Source: Limnanthes douglasii subsp. nivea
Lineage: Eukaryota; Streptophyta; Magnoliopsida; Brassicales; Limnanthaceae
DNA length: 64,000 nt
Reading direction: 5' to 3'
NCBI GenBank assembly: GCA_036936605.1
Contig: JAUPFV010000002.1
Coordinates: 335,891,215-335,955,214 of the forward strand
Part shown: positions 1-11,909 of the stretch, one piece after another
Layout: the number at the start of each line of letters is the position of its first letter
How positions within the stretch are numbered: the stretch's first letter is position 1
Program-made: the position numbers and the translations under genes
Notes under the pieces: model-generated
What the model was told of the DNA's origin: nothing
The model's database searches: none
What the model saw: only the letters and a program-made list of their open reading frames with translations

Positions 1-339
1 TGTCTCAAGCTTTAAATAAGAATAATAAGATGTGTTGTAGTTGTTTCTAGTGTATTGATTATGGTAGTCATTCAATTCATTTCGATGGTTGGTCTCCATG
101 TGAAAGTCTCGTTAACAGCTTATGTTTGACCGTCAATTTGAATGTCATAATTTAAACTCATAATAAGAGTAATGCATGTAGGTAAAGTAAATTTAATTTC
201 TTAGATTCACCAATCCAATTCAATTTAGTGGGATCTTTCATTCATATTTATCGAAATATAACTCACAAATTTTATATCTTGATTACTTACTATAGATGTA
301 GAGACGCAATGTAACTTGACAATACTTATGACTAATTTC

Positions 340-654
340 TTAGTTACCGTTATAGTTATAAACGGATATTTTAGTTGAACAAATAGATATATTCAGTAAG
401 TTAATAACTATAGATATTATAACTGTGTGGCCCTTTAAAGAGGGGAACTCTTCTATAAAATCCATTGAGATATTTGACCATACTTGTTCTGGTAATATTA
501 GTGGTTTTAGAAAGTCGGTCGAGCTCACATAATATGTTTTAAACCGTTGGCACACATTACATCTACGCAAGTATTTTTTGACTAATTTCTGCAAAGTCGC
601 CCATGTGAAACTATGTTGGAGTTGTGCCAATATTTTGAGATAAATATTCACCAA
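340..654 (-). pseudogene. Gypsy integrase fragment
   Basis: This 104-residue open frame carries the second half of the HHCC zinc finger (CNVCQRFK), then a proline-rich linker (LKPLILPEQVW) and the start of the integrase core (ISMDFIEEFP), whose first catalytic Asp is visible. This is the usual Gypsy integrase order. The frame then runs into unrelated sequence, so the second Asp and the catalytic Glu are missing. It is a non-functional remnant of the surrounding minus-strand Gypsy element. Confidence 0.8.
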
Positions 655-1194
655 TGGAAGAAAACTGATTATCGACGATCATCGTTGCAAAAAAAGAATA
701 GTTAACACGTAAGTAGATCTTACCATTTTAAAACAAAACCTCATTCCCTTTAACAAGCCAATGTTTCTGTTATTTTAGTTTTACCGCAGATAACTTATTA
801 TAAAAATAGTCATGAAAAACCTTTTGTTTTATCTACATTTCCATTTGTGATAATGGTAATTCAGGAAAATTAGATTTAACGATGTAAGAGAAGGCGTGTA
901 TTCCCATATTCTTTGGTTTTTATTTATATTCAATGATATAATTATATTTGAGTAGTTTTTCATATAATGAGATTACGCGGATGTGGTGGTTGGCTAATAC
1001 ATAAAAAATAAAATTGAGAATTTGTTTTATATTTTAACCGTAAACGGTCGACATAGCAACTATATACGATATTTTTAGATAACTTTCATAATAGCGAGTG
1101 TTTTTTTATATTGATAACGTCTAAGTTGTCCTATTTAATAACTCGTTGATAATTGTTATAAAAATTCATTGTTGAGATGATATGACTCTAATAC

Positions 1195-1700
1195 ATATTT
1201 TACAGGCATCAATTTTCACCACAAAGTATAGAGCGAAATCAAGAAGTTTTAAAACAAGTGGCAAATACAAATCTTTCTTCAATTGACTGAATGTGTCTGG
1301 TACCTCTAAGGACTAGGTGAAATCATCCTTGATTAATAGGTGGTTTAGTGGAGTCTTAATTCTAACATATGATTTGATTATCTTCTGGTAATAGATGGTT
1401 AGACCAAAGAAACATCATACACCGTTAACATTCGTTTGTTGGCGCCAATCTATGGTAAATTATATTTTGGTTGAGTCTAGTATAACATCATGTTTTGAGA
1501 TCCCAAGTAGTTTACTTGTAACATACCAACCCTATATTTGAATTATTTTGCTGATAAGAATTAGAAACTAAAATCAAAAGAGTTGTGTGATTCCCGATAA
1601 TATGGATACTTGTAGGGTTTGATAATAACATGATTCATGTAATATTGTAAGGTAATCTGGTTGTCGCGGTCGTGAAATGATGGAAAACTTGTAAGAGTCT
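1195..1700 (-). pseudogene. Gypsy reverse transcriptase / RNase H fragments
   Basis: Read on the minus strand, about 1690-1585 gives SFPSFHDRDNQITL followed by KPYKYPYY, the typical start of Gypsy RT (HDH-x-I-x-L, then RPYRYP). About 1320-1205 gives FSQLKKDLYLPLVLKLLDF and then VVKIDAC, matching the RT-RNase H connection, where the family usually has F-LK and TDAS. Stops interrupt both stretches and the catalytic core between them is largely unrecognisable. I see no other family that fits both ends. Confidence 0.65.
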
Positions 1701-2589
1701 CACATACTTTAGTGAATTCGTTGATATATTTTTGAAAGGATGTAGGGTGATTTGTTGAAGTTTCAAATTAATTGACTATGATAACTTGAACGAACAAACT
1801 AGTACCGTGAAGATGTTGGGATTATATAGCAGTTGGAGTTGCCAAACAGGATTATCATAGTCCATTAAAGTTTTTGTTTCTTCTTTTCTTATCTAAAAGA
1901 CATTGATAGCTACTGGTAGTCCATCTCAACCGGTCTGAATGTATCTATCCACTAAACTCATAACCCCATTTTACATGCCGCAACGAGGAGGATATAAAAA
2001 CTACTATTTATGTGAGAATTTTGGAGCACCAACATAATGGCTTGACATTTGTATTGACACTTCATTTTTTCATGGTTGGCATGATATGATTAAATTTGTT
2101 ATCTTCAAACAAATATAAACCACCATTTAAAAATTGTGAATGATCAATAAAATTATGGATTATACATTCAACAATTAACACAGTATCATATATAGTTTTT
2201 AATCTTCCTAAAATGAGTATAGTTTGTGGATGTTGGATATCAACAATAGCATGGTATGACATCTTTGATAATATTTTATCAAAAGTAATTCAATATGTTC
2301 AAACATAGCATCATATGTGTCGACGTTAATGGCTAGAAAGTCTTCGATCATTTAACTTAGGTCGTTGGCAATGACGGTTTGGTATGAATCACTCCTTACA
2401 TTAATAACATAAGCCTTCTCTCGTCATTCATGATATTCATTGTTAGTAATGCATTTGAAAATACATATATTGCTACCAAAATTTAGTTTTTATCTATGTG
2501 TAGGATGAGGTCCCAACAACTCAAGTAAATAAAAAAATTAACATTGATAGTGCGTTAATTACAAGAGAACGGTAGGTGATATTTTTTTT

Positions 2590-2920
2590 TGCAAGGTGTT
2601 GTGTTCACCCAATCTAACTATGATGTTGGATGATGTTGGTGAGTGTGGTTGTTTGATCTTGATGTCCAACCGAATATCTTATGTAGTCCGAATATGAAAG
2701 ATCTATAAGGAAATTTCAGATAATCCATCCACTTAGTATGAGAAATGTTCAAATGACTCTTATAGGTGGCAACATACGAAGTTTCTTTGAGTCTTGTGAA
2801 GGCTTCAGATAGTTCGTCGTTGTATGTTGATCTTAAATGAAGGAAGATAGCATTACCGAATTCTTTTCTCTTCGGTGGTCCTCTAACTTTTGTAAGCCAT
2901 CAGTGTCACTGGAGAAAGAT
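2590..2920 (-). pseudogene. Gypsy gag-like fragment
   Basis: The minus strand encodes a short stretch around LKETSYVATYKSHLNIS that resembles the gag region where chromoviruses have L-QTG-V-YQ--FE-L. It lies upstream of the RT and integrase fragments on the same strand, which supports the call. Homology is weak and the frame is broken. Confidence 0.45.
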
Positions 2921-3088
2921 ATATTTAAAGTGAAAGGTATTGAATCGCACGTGCTGATCATAGAACAAAAAGAATAATTTTTCAATAAATTAATAGAAAT
3001 AATTAGTAGAAGTTAGTGTAGTATTTATCCAAGTTATAGCTCAACAAAGTCTAACGTCGCCAAAATATAAGTATGGTATAAACCAGGC

Positions 3089-3487
3089 CTACAGTATAAA
3101 AAATAATTTATGTAAAATAAAACAAGTATTGAAGTCAATAAAATATAGTAAAAAATAACATACACAATATATATAACTTACATCTTCATCCCTCAACATA
3201 GATATAGTATGTCGAATATTGTCTACGGTCTCTTGGTCTGAACGGAAAAAAGGAGGTGCGTATCTACACATAGTCGATTGAGTCATAGCATATGAACTAA
3301 ACACTATAATCGGAAGCACGAGAATATATATCTTATAAAAATACAAGACTAGCCATTTTCGCGAGCATGGCATGCGCAAATTTATGTAAAATTCCACATG
3401 CAATGTGCGTGAATCAGCACAATTAACATTGTGATGTTCTTGCAAAATCATACAGGTAAGACACAACGAATAGCCGGTTCCGCGCAT
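3089..3487 (-). other. Unrecognised open frame
   Basis: A 132-codon open frame with a hydrophobic stretch in the middle and, near the end, a run reading RYAPPFFRSDQETVDNIRH followed by a possible splice donor. I recognise no domain. It could be chance, an old gag region of the adjacent Gypsy relic, or an exon fragment. There is no supporting context. Confidence 0.15.
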
Positions 3488-3499
3488 TATAGGTTCTCA

Positions 3500-3879
3500 A
3501 ATCTGGTTGTTCATCTTGTGATACGTGCCCATTTCACACAAACAATCATGGTGGCTTCAAATCTCAAACTCCATGTATGTTACCCTAAATTGGATCTTGT
3601 TTTAGCCTAACTCTATTCTGTTTGACGAAGTATTGAAATACACATTTAATTTGTGAAAAACAAATTAAATTTAAATATATTAAACAATGTAAATCGAATT
3701 TTAAATTCAATCTGAAAAAATATATGTAACAAAAAAAAATTAAAAAATGTACAAACTAAATACACAAAATTATAAACCAATGAATTATTATTAAACAAAT
3801 CTCAACTAGTTGCGTCTCAAAATTAAACACAAAATAATTTATAAAAATATAAATATTTTAAACTAGAGAATGGGTTGAA
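3500..3879. other. AT-rich spacer, nothing recognised
   Basis: Long runs of A and T with no usable open frame, repeat family or RNA structure that I can recognise. Confidence 0.5.
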
Positions 3880-4431
3880 GGTTACTTCCATAGACTGGGA
3901 TGAAGCAGTCTGCCAAAGCTACCTGCGCCAAAGCTTTAATATTATTGTGTTTCTTCCTAATTGGAACTAGGTTGTTTCTTATGGGTTCTTAAGTATATTT
4001 TAATCTCCTCCGTTGATTATGATATTTAACATGAAGTGTCTATTGTGTTATGGCTTTATTGTAAATATTGATTTAATTGATTTAATTTTGAATTTTTATG
4101 GGATAAAGGTTTTATTATAACCATCGATTGAAGTTATTTAATATGGAACGTCTGAAGTATTAGGTTTTTATCTGAATTGTATGATCTGGAGTGAAGTTAC
4201 ACTTTGCATGAGAAGATTATAGATAGAAGCAGCAATAAAAATATAGGGTTGTGTGATCACATTATCTTTTAGTTGCTTCTTCTTTGAATCATGTTGTCTT
4301 TATAAACGGTGAGAGTTTTTTAACAAACAAACCGTCTAAAACATTGTCTTGTGCACTTGGGCTTTTTTAAAAATTTGTTGTATTTAATCAAACATGTTGA
4401 AAGTTCTTATTTGAGGAATTATTTCCCAACA
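3880..4431 (+). repeat. 5' LTR remnant of an old Copia element
   Basis: The stretch around 4085-4260 resembles 18630-18800, the distal part of the 3' LTR of the second unit: both share GTATTAGG-TTTTAT, a TTTGCAT-AGAAGA block and AGGGTTGTG in the same order. It appears to end in TTTCCCAACA near 4431, followed by AGTAGTTTGTTAAGC, a decayed tRNA-Met primer-binding site. The left edge is not clear. Confidence 0.5.
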
Positions 4432-4539
4432 AGTAGTTTGTTAAGCATGGAACAATAAGGAAAATAAATGTAGAACGATTTGTGATTAGAAGGTTGGAGA
4501 AAAAGATCTCACCTAGAAAATAAAAAATCACCAAAGGTG

Positions 4540-5060
4540 AGTTCCATGAAGCTTAGCCTAGATAAATTTGATGGATTGAATGACTTTAACATATAATGAA
4601 TTAAAGTTAAAGTTGACTTAGTACATAAGGGATTGGCTGATGCAATCGACGAGAAATCTACAGAGGTTGATCTTGAGGTACTGTTTAAATCTTATAGCGT
4701 CCTTATACTAAGCTTATACGATTAAGTGTTTTATGAAGTATCTGAAAAAACCATTGTATTGGGGGTTTGGAATCGACTAGAGGAGATTTATATGGAAAAA
4801 AACCCTAGCGAATATATTACATCTGAATAAATAATTATACACGTTATTGATGGATAATAACAAATAGATCCAAAGGCATAAAGACGACAATAACATAATC
4901 ATACTCGACTTGAATGCGATTGGTGTAAAAGTGAAGGAAGAGGACCAATAAATCATCCTCCTAATATTTTTACCAAATGTGTACAAATACTTTGTAAATA
5001 GCATGATCCATGACAAAGACTCACTTACGATGGTTGAAGTGAAAAGCATCTTGAATTCTA
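4540..5060 (+). pseudogene. Copia gag, decayed
   Basis: Plus-strand frames give LDKFDGLNDF near the start, matching the Copia gag N-terminus (K-LDG-NF---W). Near 4930-5055 another frame gives KEEDQ followed by LPNVYKYFVNSM and LTMVEVKSILNSK, the classic Copia gag middle region. Stops and frame changes separate the blocks. It follows the LTR and primer-binding-site remnant, as expected for a gag. Confidence 0.7.
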
Positions 5061-5693
5061 AAAATATTCAAAAAAGTACCATTCGGAAGGGTGAATTTGA
5101 AGGGCACAGACTAAGTGTGATGGGCATACTATGAAAAAAATATCAAGAAAGATGAAAGAAAACTCTCGATCTAAGTTAAAAGGGTTTGTGATATGTTCTA
5201 AAGTGGCGTGTTGGGTATGAAAAAATAGATACCATATCAGTAAGAATTTCCTAGAGAAATGAAAATGCAACAACTATCAGAATACTTAAATCGAATATGT
5301 TGCAATGGATTCTGATGACTTTGAGTATATTAATGGGTTAATGAATTTTTATTCTTTCATGTAACATAATAAATAGGTGTGGGATTTTTTCATATCATTT
5401 CGTTAAGCATTGATCTGAAGACCTAATAATATTTGATGATGAATGGATCATTTTTTACAAAAGAAGATCATGTAATGTCAAAGTGATTGGGACTATGTGA
5501 CTAAAGTTGTGTATATTACTAGAGAGAATTATCATAAATGTGAGTTACGTGCTCGAAGTGAAACGAAAAATTCTGTTTATAAGGATGTTAGATGAAGAGG
5601 GTCTTACATATAAGGGTGAAGACGATGAACTAAGGATTTTACAGGGATCACTTGTGACAACGAAAGCCTTTAGGACTAACGAGATTTAAGTTC

Positions 5694-6710
5694 TTGAATG
5701 ATTTATAAGGCAAGGCTTGTAGCTAAGGTCTTTATAGAAAATTATGGTATGGATTGAGACTAGGAGAATACTTGGTGTTTAAATTAGAAGTAACATGTCG
5801 CATGGGTATTTATTTTTATCTCAATAATAGTATATACATAAGATCCTAAGAAAATTATCAATATCTTAAGTCCAAGCGGTTGTAACACTTATTGGTTCCC
5901 AATTCAGACTCATTTCTAATTAAGCACCAACCAAATCCAAAGATAAGAGTTACATGTTTGATATAGCTTATACCAATGTAATTGACAAGATTATGTAAGT
6001 TATGATCTGCACGTGACATGATATTTTTTATTTTGTAAGTATTTTAAGCAAAAATATGTCAAATTTGAGGAGGCCTCACTGGATATTGCAATGAAGTGGC
6101 TCATGAGATACTTGAAATGCTTGTCTTTTGTAGGGTTGTGTTACAAATATAAGATACTGGTAATATAATATTGAGAGGGTATGTGGACTCCGATTATGTA
6201 GGTTGGTTTCACACAAAAAACCTACTTCAAGTTATTTGTTTATTGGGTTTAAGGATTGGTTAGATGGAATTCTTGTATACATAAGGTCATTGTATTTTCA
6301 TATACATAGCCTGAATATATAGCTACCATAGAATCCATAAAGGAAATCGTTTGGCTAAATACATTGTTAAGTGAGATCACTAGGTAAGGAGTAAGATGTG
6401 ATATTATTCTTTGATAACACAAGTACGATATATTTAATAAATAGTATAAAGTTCAATGAGAAAACTAAATGTATAGATATCAAACTGCACTTCATCCAAG
6501 ATGTGGTGGAGAGATAGAAAGTGAAGGTGGTTAAAATTTGCAAATGAGCAAAACTCTTCAGATGCTTCTTAATAAGATACTTCCCATTTTATACCTCATG
6601 AGTTATATGATACTTGTTTAGTTTAGGATATAAGTGATTTGGTCTCCAAAAAGTAAGAAGATTGGGACGAAACAAATACTAAAGTTACTAGAAGCCTAGG
6701 TGGAGAAATT
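5694..6710 (+). pseudogene. Copia RT start and RNase H, decayed (unit 1)
   Basis: The block begins inside the Copia RT N-terminus (YKARLVAKVF) and ends with RNase H, of which GYVDSDYVGW near 6178-6210 is the clearest piece. Upstream gag and protease sequence is joined almost directly to RT, so integrase and the start of RT are missing. A purine-rich AGGTGGAGAA near 6699 is the likely polypurine tract before the 3' LTR. The whole block is repeated at 16075-17194. Confidence 0.7.
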
Positions 6711-6823
6711 TTACGTGTAAGATAGAATTAACTTATCATTAAATTACAACCGAGACTACAAGGGAAAAAGATAGATCATTCGAGACTTGTAGTGCCAGGA
6801 ATTGATGAAACTCTCAAGGTGAA

Positions 6824-7385
6824 TGATGTAGCCCAGAAAGTCCAAACAAAAACCTAATTTATTTTATTTTATTTTATTCAATATCTTATGTTATTTAAAT
6901 CAAATCTAATTATATTAAGATTTTATTTGATTTTATTTTAAAACATTTATTTTAAACCTTGTATTATAATTTAGGGTTTTGAGAAGCTGTTATATAAATC
7001 CTCATATACCTTAAGTTTTAATTAAGTTTTTGAAAATATTTTTATCTCTGAAAATTTCAGTCTTGTTATCCTTATATTAGGGTTTGATCATGTTACCCTT
7101 GAATTAGGTTTTCATCTATCGTTGTTTTTTCTTCTATTTCGGTCGCATTATCAGTTTGGTATCAGAGCCTCAGTTTCTGCTATGGGGAAAGCATGTTTCT
7201 GAATTCTGATATCATCTGATTCAAGGTCTAAAGGAGAGAAAAACATTTATGGTCATGAAGATCTCGAAGATCATTTGGTATGAGGGGACACACTAGGTGT
7301 TTTGATGACGATCGTATTGTCCAGTAACTGGAGGAGTTTAAATTGGCTACCAATCGTTGGATTAAGGTAAAAATTGCTTATCTAT
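6824..7385 (+). mobile_element. Truncated TRIM-like LTR element (unit 1)
   Basis: An LTR at 6824-7153 begins TGATGTAGCCCAG and ends CATTATCA. It is preceded by GTGAA and followed by a primer-binding site TGGTATCAGAGC (7157-7168, complementary to initiator tRNA-Met). About 230 bases of internal sequence follow and then stop abruptly at 7385, where the MULE copy begins. Unit 2 keeps the complete element at 17195-18343, so this copy has lost its 3' half and second LTR. Confidence 0.8.
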
Positions 7386-8456
7386 CGTTGAACTCGTGTC
7401 TGATACATCTTTGAGTCCCAACAATACATGTCCTTAAGTTTTAACAATTCAAGTCTTAACACTTAAGTCTTAACGATTCCTGCAACAATCACTTTTAACC
7501 TATACCTAACAAGTTGAAGTAACCTACACCTAACAAGTTGAAGCTATTAAAAACCGCGCTAAATTAATCTTTGAAAGTCCAATAATACAACCAATATACT
7601 AAATGAGCCAAACTTTAATTTGAATACCAATATTTTTTATTAAATATTGACATCGAATATTGATATACAGATAAAGACATACATAAGTTCTATCAACGTC
7701 AATCTGTTGACCTAATTCCAATTCATATCCGAGAAGAATTCTCGGATCCTTCCGAATACTCTAATATCTCCATTATATAATAATATAAAATGGTTAACAT
7801 AATCCAAACGAGAAACGACCTTAACTTTTCTAAAAAACAAAACAACCAATAAAAAAATCGTTTTTTTAAACTGTTTAGTCACCAAATTATAAACTCTACA
7901 ATTATATCAAATAATCGATGAAAAAAAATAAATTTCTTTCTAAGAATTTAAAATCTACCCATTAGCATAATAACTTTTAAAATATATAAATTACTAGTCA
8001 TAGAAAATTTTGGTATCAAAATAAACAATATCACATTAGTATTATTGAGATTTATAGATCAAAACGAAATATACAATACCATCTGAATTTGTAATACTTA
8101 TTAAATATGTGAATAACATAGAACATTATACTAAAGCTATAATTACTGAATTTATTAAATTAATAACACAAAAAATAAACTTAAATCTACTTCTAGTTTG
8201 CAACAACCCCAAATTATAAAAATTACATATATTTTTTGGTAAAAAATATCATATTCACATAATTTATTAAAATCTAAACAAGTCTATCGGTTAAAGTTAA
8301 ATCACAAAACCATTCCATAAAAATATTGTATTAACTTGAAATTATAAAAACCATACACTATAAAACCGACGAACATGAAATATACATTTAATATTTTGGG
8401 AAATGTAATTAGAAAATTTATTTAAAAGAAAAAAGTAAAATAAATGAGAGTACATC

Positions 8457-8968
8457 AGGGTAAAAAACACTAGTCATCCTCCACGTTTGTCACTTGTAAT
8501 AAGTTCGTCCCTTACCTTTGAGGCTGTAATAAAAGGGTCCTTATCGTTTTATTAAGTAGAATAAAACCATCCTTTTCAAGTCCAGCCCAACATTTGTCCC
8601 CTTAATACCCTTTGACCAACCACATCAACGATCCACGTAGGACGCTGATGTGGCAACCTTAAACCTTAAACCCGGCCCAAGAACCAACCCTGACCCAATA
8701 ACCCAGCTCAGCTTCTAACCCAAGAACCAACCCTGACCCAATAACCCAGCTCAGCTTCTAACCCAAGAACCAACCCTGACCCAATAACCCAGCCCAACCC
8801 TAGCTACTAACCCAAAATCAAATCGAAACCCCCATTTCACTCCAAATCCCTAATCCCTTCGTATTTTCCCAATTCTCCTAACGCAACCCTAATTTCATCC
8901 CCAACTCTCTTACCTCAATCAAAATCTGTAGTTCAGTATCCAAATTTAATCCCACATGTTTAACAACC
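8457..8968. repeat. Insert specific to MULE copy 1
   Basis: These 512 bases have no counterpart in copy 2, where 200 different bases occupy the same place between TACATC and AAATACAGATGAAAT. It is richer in C than its surroundings. The first part resembles the terminal sequence of a DNA element (GTCATCCTCCACGTTTGTCA). The 3' part is a C-rich minisatellite and leader-like sequence. No coding frame was recognised. Confidence 0.6.
8673..8800. repeat. 43-bp minisatellite, three copies
   Basis: A 43-bp unit containing AAGAACCAACCCTGACCCAA and AACCCAGCTCAGCTTCT is repeated three times head to tail, the last copy diverging after AACCCAGC. It lies inside the insert specific to MULE copy 1. Confidence 0.9.
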
Positions 8969-9914
8969 AAATACAGATGAAATCACGGAGTTCGAGATAT
9001 CACTTTTACCGATGCTTATAATTATGGAGTGATATAGATTTTCCACTTTTAAATGGTATCGCATGGATTGTTTACTTTTAAAAACTATACCACTCGCATT
9101 CACGTAAATGGTTATATATAAACTAAAATTGGGTTAGATATGACCAAAAATTGTAGACATGTTTTGCCTAACTAATTTTTTTTAGTTTAATTCAAACTTG
9201 AAATATCCCAAATATGTAAATAAATATAAAAATATCACTCAATCCGAAAGTAATAGTTAAGAAACTCTAAACAAAATTAACTATATTTTAAATATAAATT
9301 TTTATTATTTTTATAAATACTTTAAAATAATAAAAATTTATGATTTTAAAAATGTATGAATAATAAATTATTTCGATTTTTACGACGTAGACGAAGTTAC
9401 AATACACTATTATGGAAGATAATTTTTTTAATTATTAAATGTAAAATAGAGAATCGCATAGTATTTATGAAACACTGTTTGCGTACGATAGCAAGTAGTT
9501 TAATAGCAATGAACATGCGTTTTTAGATAGTGTTGTAACAAACCTTTCCTATGACATATTGTAGACGTTTCGTAAACTAAGAGAGAATTAGGATAGTTAT
9601 CTCAAATACTTGGCAAGTTATGCGTTATTATGTTTATTTAATGTATGAATATGTCATAGTAAGCTGGGTACATATATCTATTATAGCTAATTACACACGA
9701 TTTTAACAACTGCAAGTTATTATACAAAACTTGAATTTGATACATCGAATTATTCCGAAGAGAAAAAAAAGATTCATCAAAATTATTTACCTATAAGACT
9801 TTGGGAAACAATCCTAGGATAATCTACACATGCGATAAGAGGTGTATATAAATCGAAGGTTGAACTGAAAACTTTGAAGAAAATAAATTGTACAACCATT
9901 TTTCATTCAAATTA

Positions 9915-10860
9915 AAAATGTTTATGGTTGATGCATTAGTTGCTTATTGGCGATTGACCATTGTAAAGGAGAAACAAAACCACAAACTTTATATCTGGTT
10001 AGAAATTTATTCGCAAGCTTCTAGACTCAAAGCGGACGAAGTGAATTAGTTCGTAGTTTGTCTTACATTTTGGTTCACGTCCTATGTAATATATGTTGGT
10101 TTGAAGATGCATGACTCGAAAACTATTTCCCACATAAGTAAGATCTACAACTGTCGTAAAACAATATCGTGATGTTGATAAATGTGGTTAATCTCAAAAG
10201 CAATATTTAATGGTCAATTGAATGAACATAATTACTATATTTTGGGGTTGGACAAGCATACATTCTCGCGTGTTATTATAAACTGTACTTATAAGACCAC
10301 CATGTATAAAATACCATTGCTTGAGATTTTTGGTGTAATTCAAGATCAATTACATTTACCGTTTCTTATGTGTTTATGGGTGTGGAAAAGAAAACCAACT
10401 ATACGTTGGTTTTAATTTTTCTACATATGCATGATGGAGAATTATATGTGTGCGCTCCTTAATGCCATTTTGACATCGAGAGTTGGCATTGATGTGAATT
10501 ATTGAAAATCTATTTTGGGACGCAATCAACTTGTTCTGCAAGTTTCATATACAACAAGAACATTATTGGCACAGTTTGATGTCTGACGCTACTTCGAAGT
10601 ATTATATGAAGTTTTATAACTTTTTGTTAAAGCAAACATGATAAAAATTTGTGATAAAAGCCTAGCATAATTTTTTGAATTGCTTTATGCTTACCCAAAA
10701 TATGTAGATTATGTTATGTCATTGATAACAAAATACGATGATAAATTTCTTAATCATTGAACCAACGAGAAACACTATGGAAATAGAAAAACCAATTCGT
10801 AAGTGCGAATTATGTTTTCAATGTTACATTATATAAAATTAATGTTATAAAAAGATTTCT
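9915..10860 (+). pseudogene. MULE/FAR1-type transposase, decayed (copy 1)
   Basis: The longest open piece (10182-10415) contains CTYKTTMYKIPLLEIFGVI, which matches the MULE/FAR1 core (D-TYKTN-Y-MPLLE--GV). The family catalytic Asp is replaced by Asn at this site (INCTYK). Further on, after frame changes, come ALLNAI, a W-SLMSDATSKYYMK block, FFELLYAYPKYVDYV and a region where the family reads HYGN-TTNRVESAH. Stops are frequent, so it is inactive. The N-terminal part starts near ATG 9918. Confidence 0.65.
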
Positions 10861-11425
10861 TTAGGTGTGAGAACGCGCATGTGGCCCTAAAATGTAAATT
10901 TAGTACCAACCAACGTATTTTTAACTCTTTTGGGAGAAAGTTCATAAACTCATATATACACAACTTTCCGAGATTCTTAAATATTTTAAGCAAAGTAAGT
11001 TTTGTATTTTACCAAGTCATAAAATTACACTGAACTTGCAACTATATAGTTATATATCCTATACTAGCCTATAACTAATAGAGAAGACTATTAAACGTCT
11101 TAGAAATAAGCTTAAATCGGGTAGCATGTGAATGTGTTATTATAATAACAAATAGGTTACCTTCCATATGTGAAATAGTTATGATAGAAAGAGAAGGTAG
11201 ATACATTCCGAAAGACTATTTGGATATATTTTGGAAAAAATTATATATCATTCATACAGATGAAACTACACAAAATATGCTATGTTAAGAAAATTATACA
11301 TCATAGATAGTTTCATACGTGGTTACGGACTTAAACGTCAGGACCATAATATTAATAGGTATATGTATATCTTAAAATCTGAAATCAATCACGTTGTAGA
11401 GCCTAAAAAACCACTTGTTAATAAA

Positions 11426-11567
11426 GGTAGAAAACAAGTCCTTCTGGATTGATTGATTAAACGGGACCCCATTCATTAGAAATATGTCATTAACAATATC
11501 GAGTGTGTTAGACGTCCAAAGGATTTGATAAGCCGGGACGTAATTTTCAAAGAATAGGATATGTCAT
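11426..11567. repeat. 142-bp direct duplication, left of the young Copia
   Basis: Nearly identical to 15416-15557, with about five differences. It contains the MULE right end (to 11512) followed by Copia hinge sequence (SRDVIF-type). It ends exactly where the 5' LTR begins. A normal Copia target duplication is 5 bp. Confidence 0.85.
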
Positions 11568-11849
11568 TGTATTGTGTCCGGCAGTACAGTTTTGTGTTGT
11601 GATAGTGATATTGTCCAATTACTTGAGTTAGTCTTGTGGTATGAGCCCATTATAGATTACTAGGGCGACACAAAAGACAATCTGAAATCTCTAACCTTTT
11701 CTATCACAGTGAAACTCTTTTCTCTGGCGGCGCCCGTGGACGTAGACAATTGTCGAACCACGTTAAATCCTGTGTTTCATTTAAATATTTCATTTGCATA
11801 TATTCTGTGCTTGAGCCATTTTGTGATAATTGCATAGTATTTTATAACA
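11568..11849 (+). repeat. 5' LTR of young Copia, truncated
   Basis: 282 bases that align with 15070-15415. Relative to the 3' LTR it lacks about the first 32 bases, lacks 36 bases after GAGCCCATTA (including the TATA box) and lacks a 29-base tandem copy around the CGTGGACGTAGACAATTGTC block. It ends TTATAACA, next to the primer-binding site. Confidence 0.85.
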
Positions 11850-11853
11850 AAAT

Positions 11854-11865
11854 TGATATCAGCAC
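11854..11865 (+). other. Primer-binding site of young Copia
   Basis: TGATATCAGCAC directly after the 5' LTR resembles the initiator tRNA-Met primer-binding site TGGTATCAGAGC, with three changes. Confidence 0.6.
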
Positions 11866-11909
11866 CACGTGGTGAAATTAGGGCTTTTGTAATTAGAGTT
11901 TTTTTTACA

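Larger units (their letters stand above)
205..2960 (-). mobile_element. Decayed Ty3/Gypsy element (chromovirus-like)
   Basis: On the minus strand the pieces lie in Gypsy order: gag-like sequence near 2.9-2.6 kb, the start of reverse transcriptase near 1.69 kb, RNase H near 1.3-1.2 kb, and integrase at 654-340. All are broken by stops and frameshifts. The order gag-RT-RH-INT separates it from Copia, where integrase precedes RT. The integrase zinc-finger half and the way the RT begins fit chromoviruses (Tekay/CRM/Reina group), but I cannot name the lineage. No LTR pair was recognised, so the outer limits are guesses. Confidence 0.7.
7386..11512 (+). mobile_element. Decayed MULE, copy 1
   Basis: This 4.1-kb stretch matches 19212-23023 along nearly its whole length, with scattered differences. 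It contains a decayed transposase of the MULE/FAR1 type. Terminal inverted repeats are not clear to me. The right end is shared with copy 2 up to GTGTTAGA. The one large difference is 8457-8968, which copy 2 replaces with an unrelated 200 bases. Confidence 0.65.

Noticed and set aside
1441..1450. TTGGCGCCAA considered as a primer-binding site
   Set aside because: No LTR ends next to it, and it lies within the RT region of the minus-strand Gypsy relic.
7157..7168. TGGTATCAGAGC considered as a tRNA gene fragment
   Set aside because: It lies directly after an LTR, so it is a primer-binding site.
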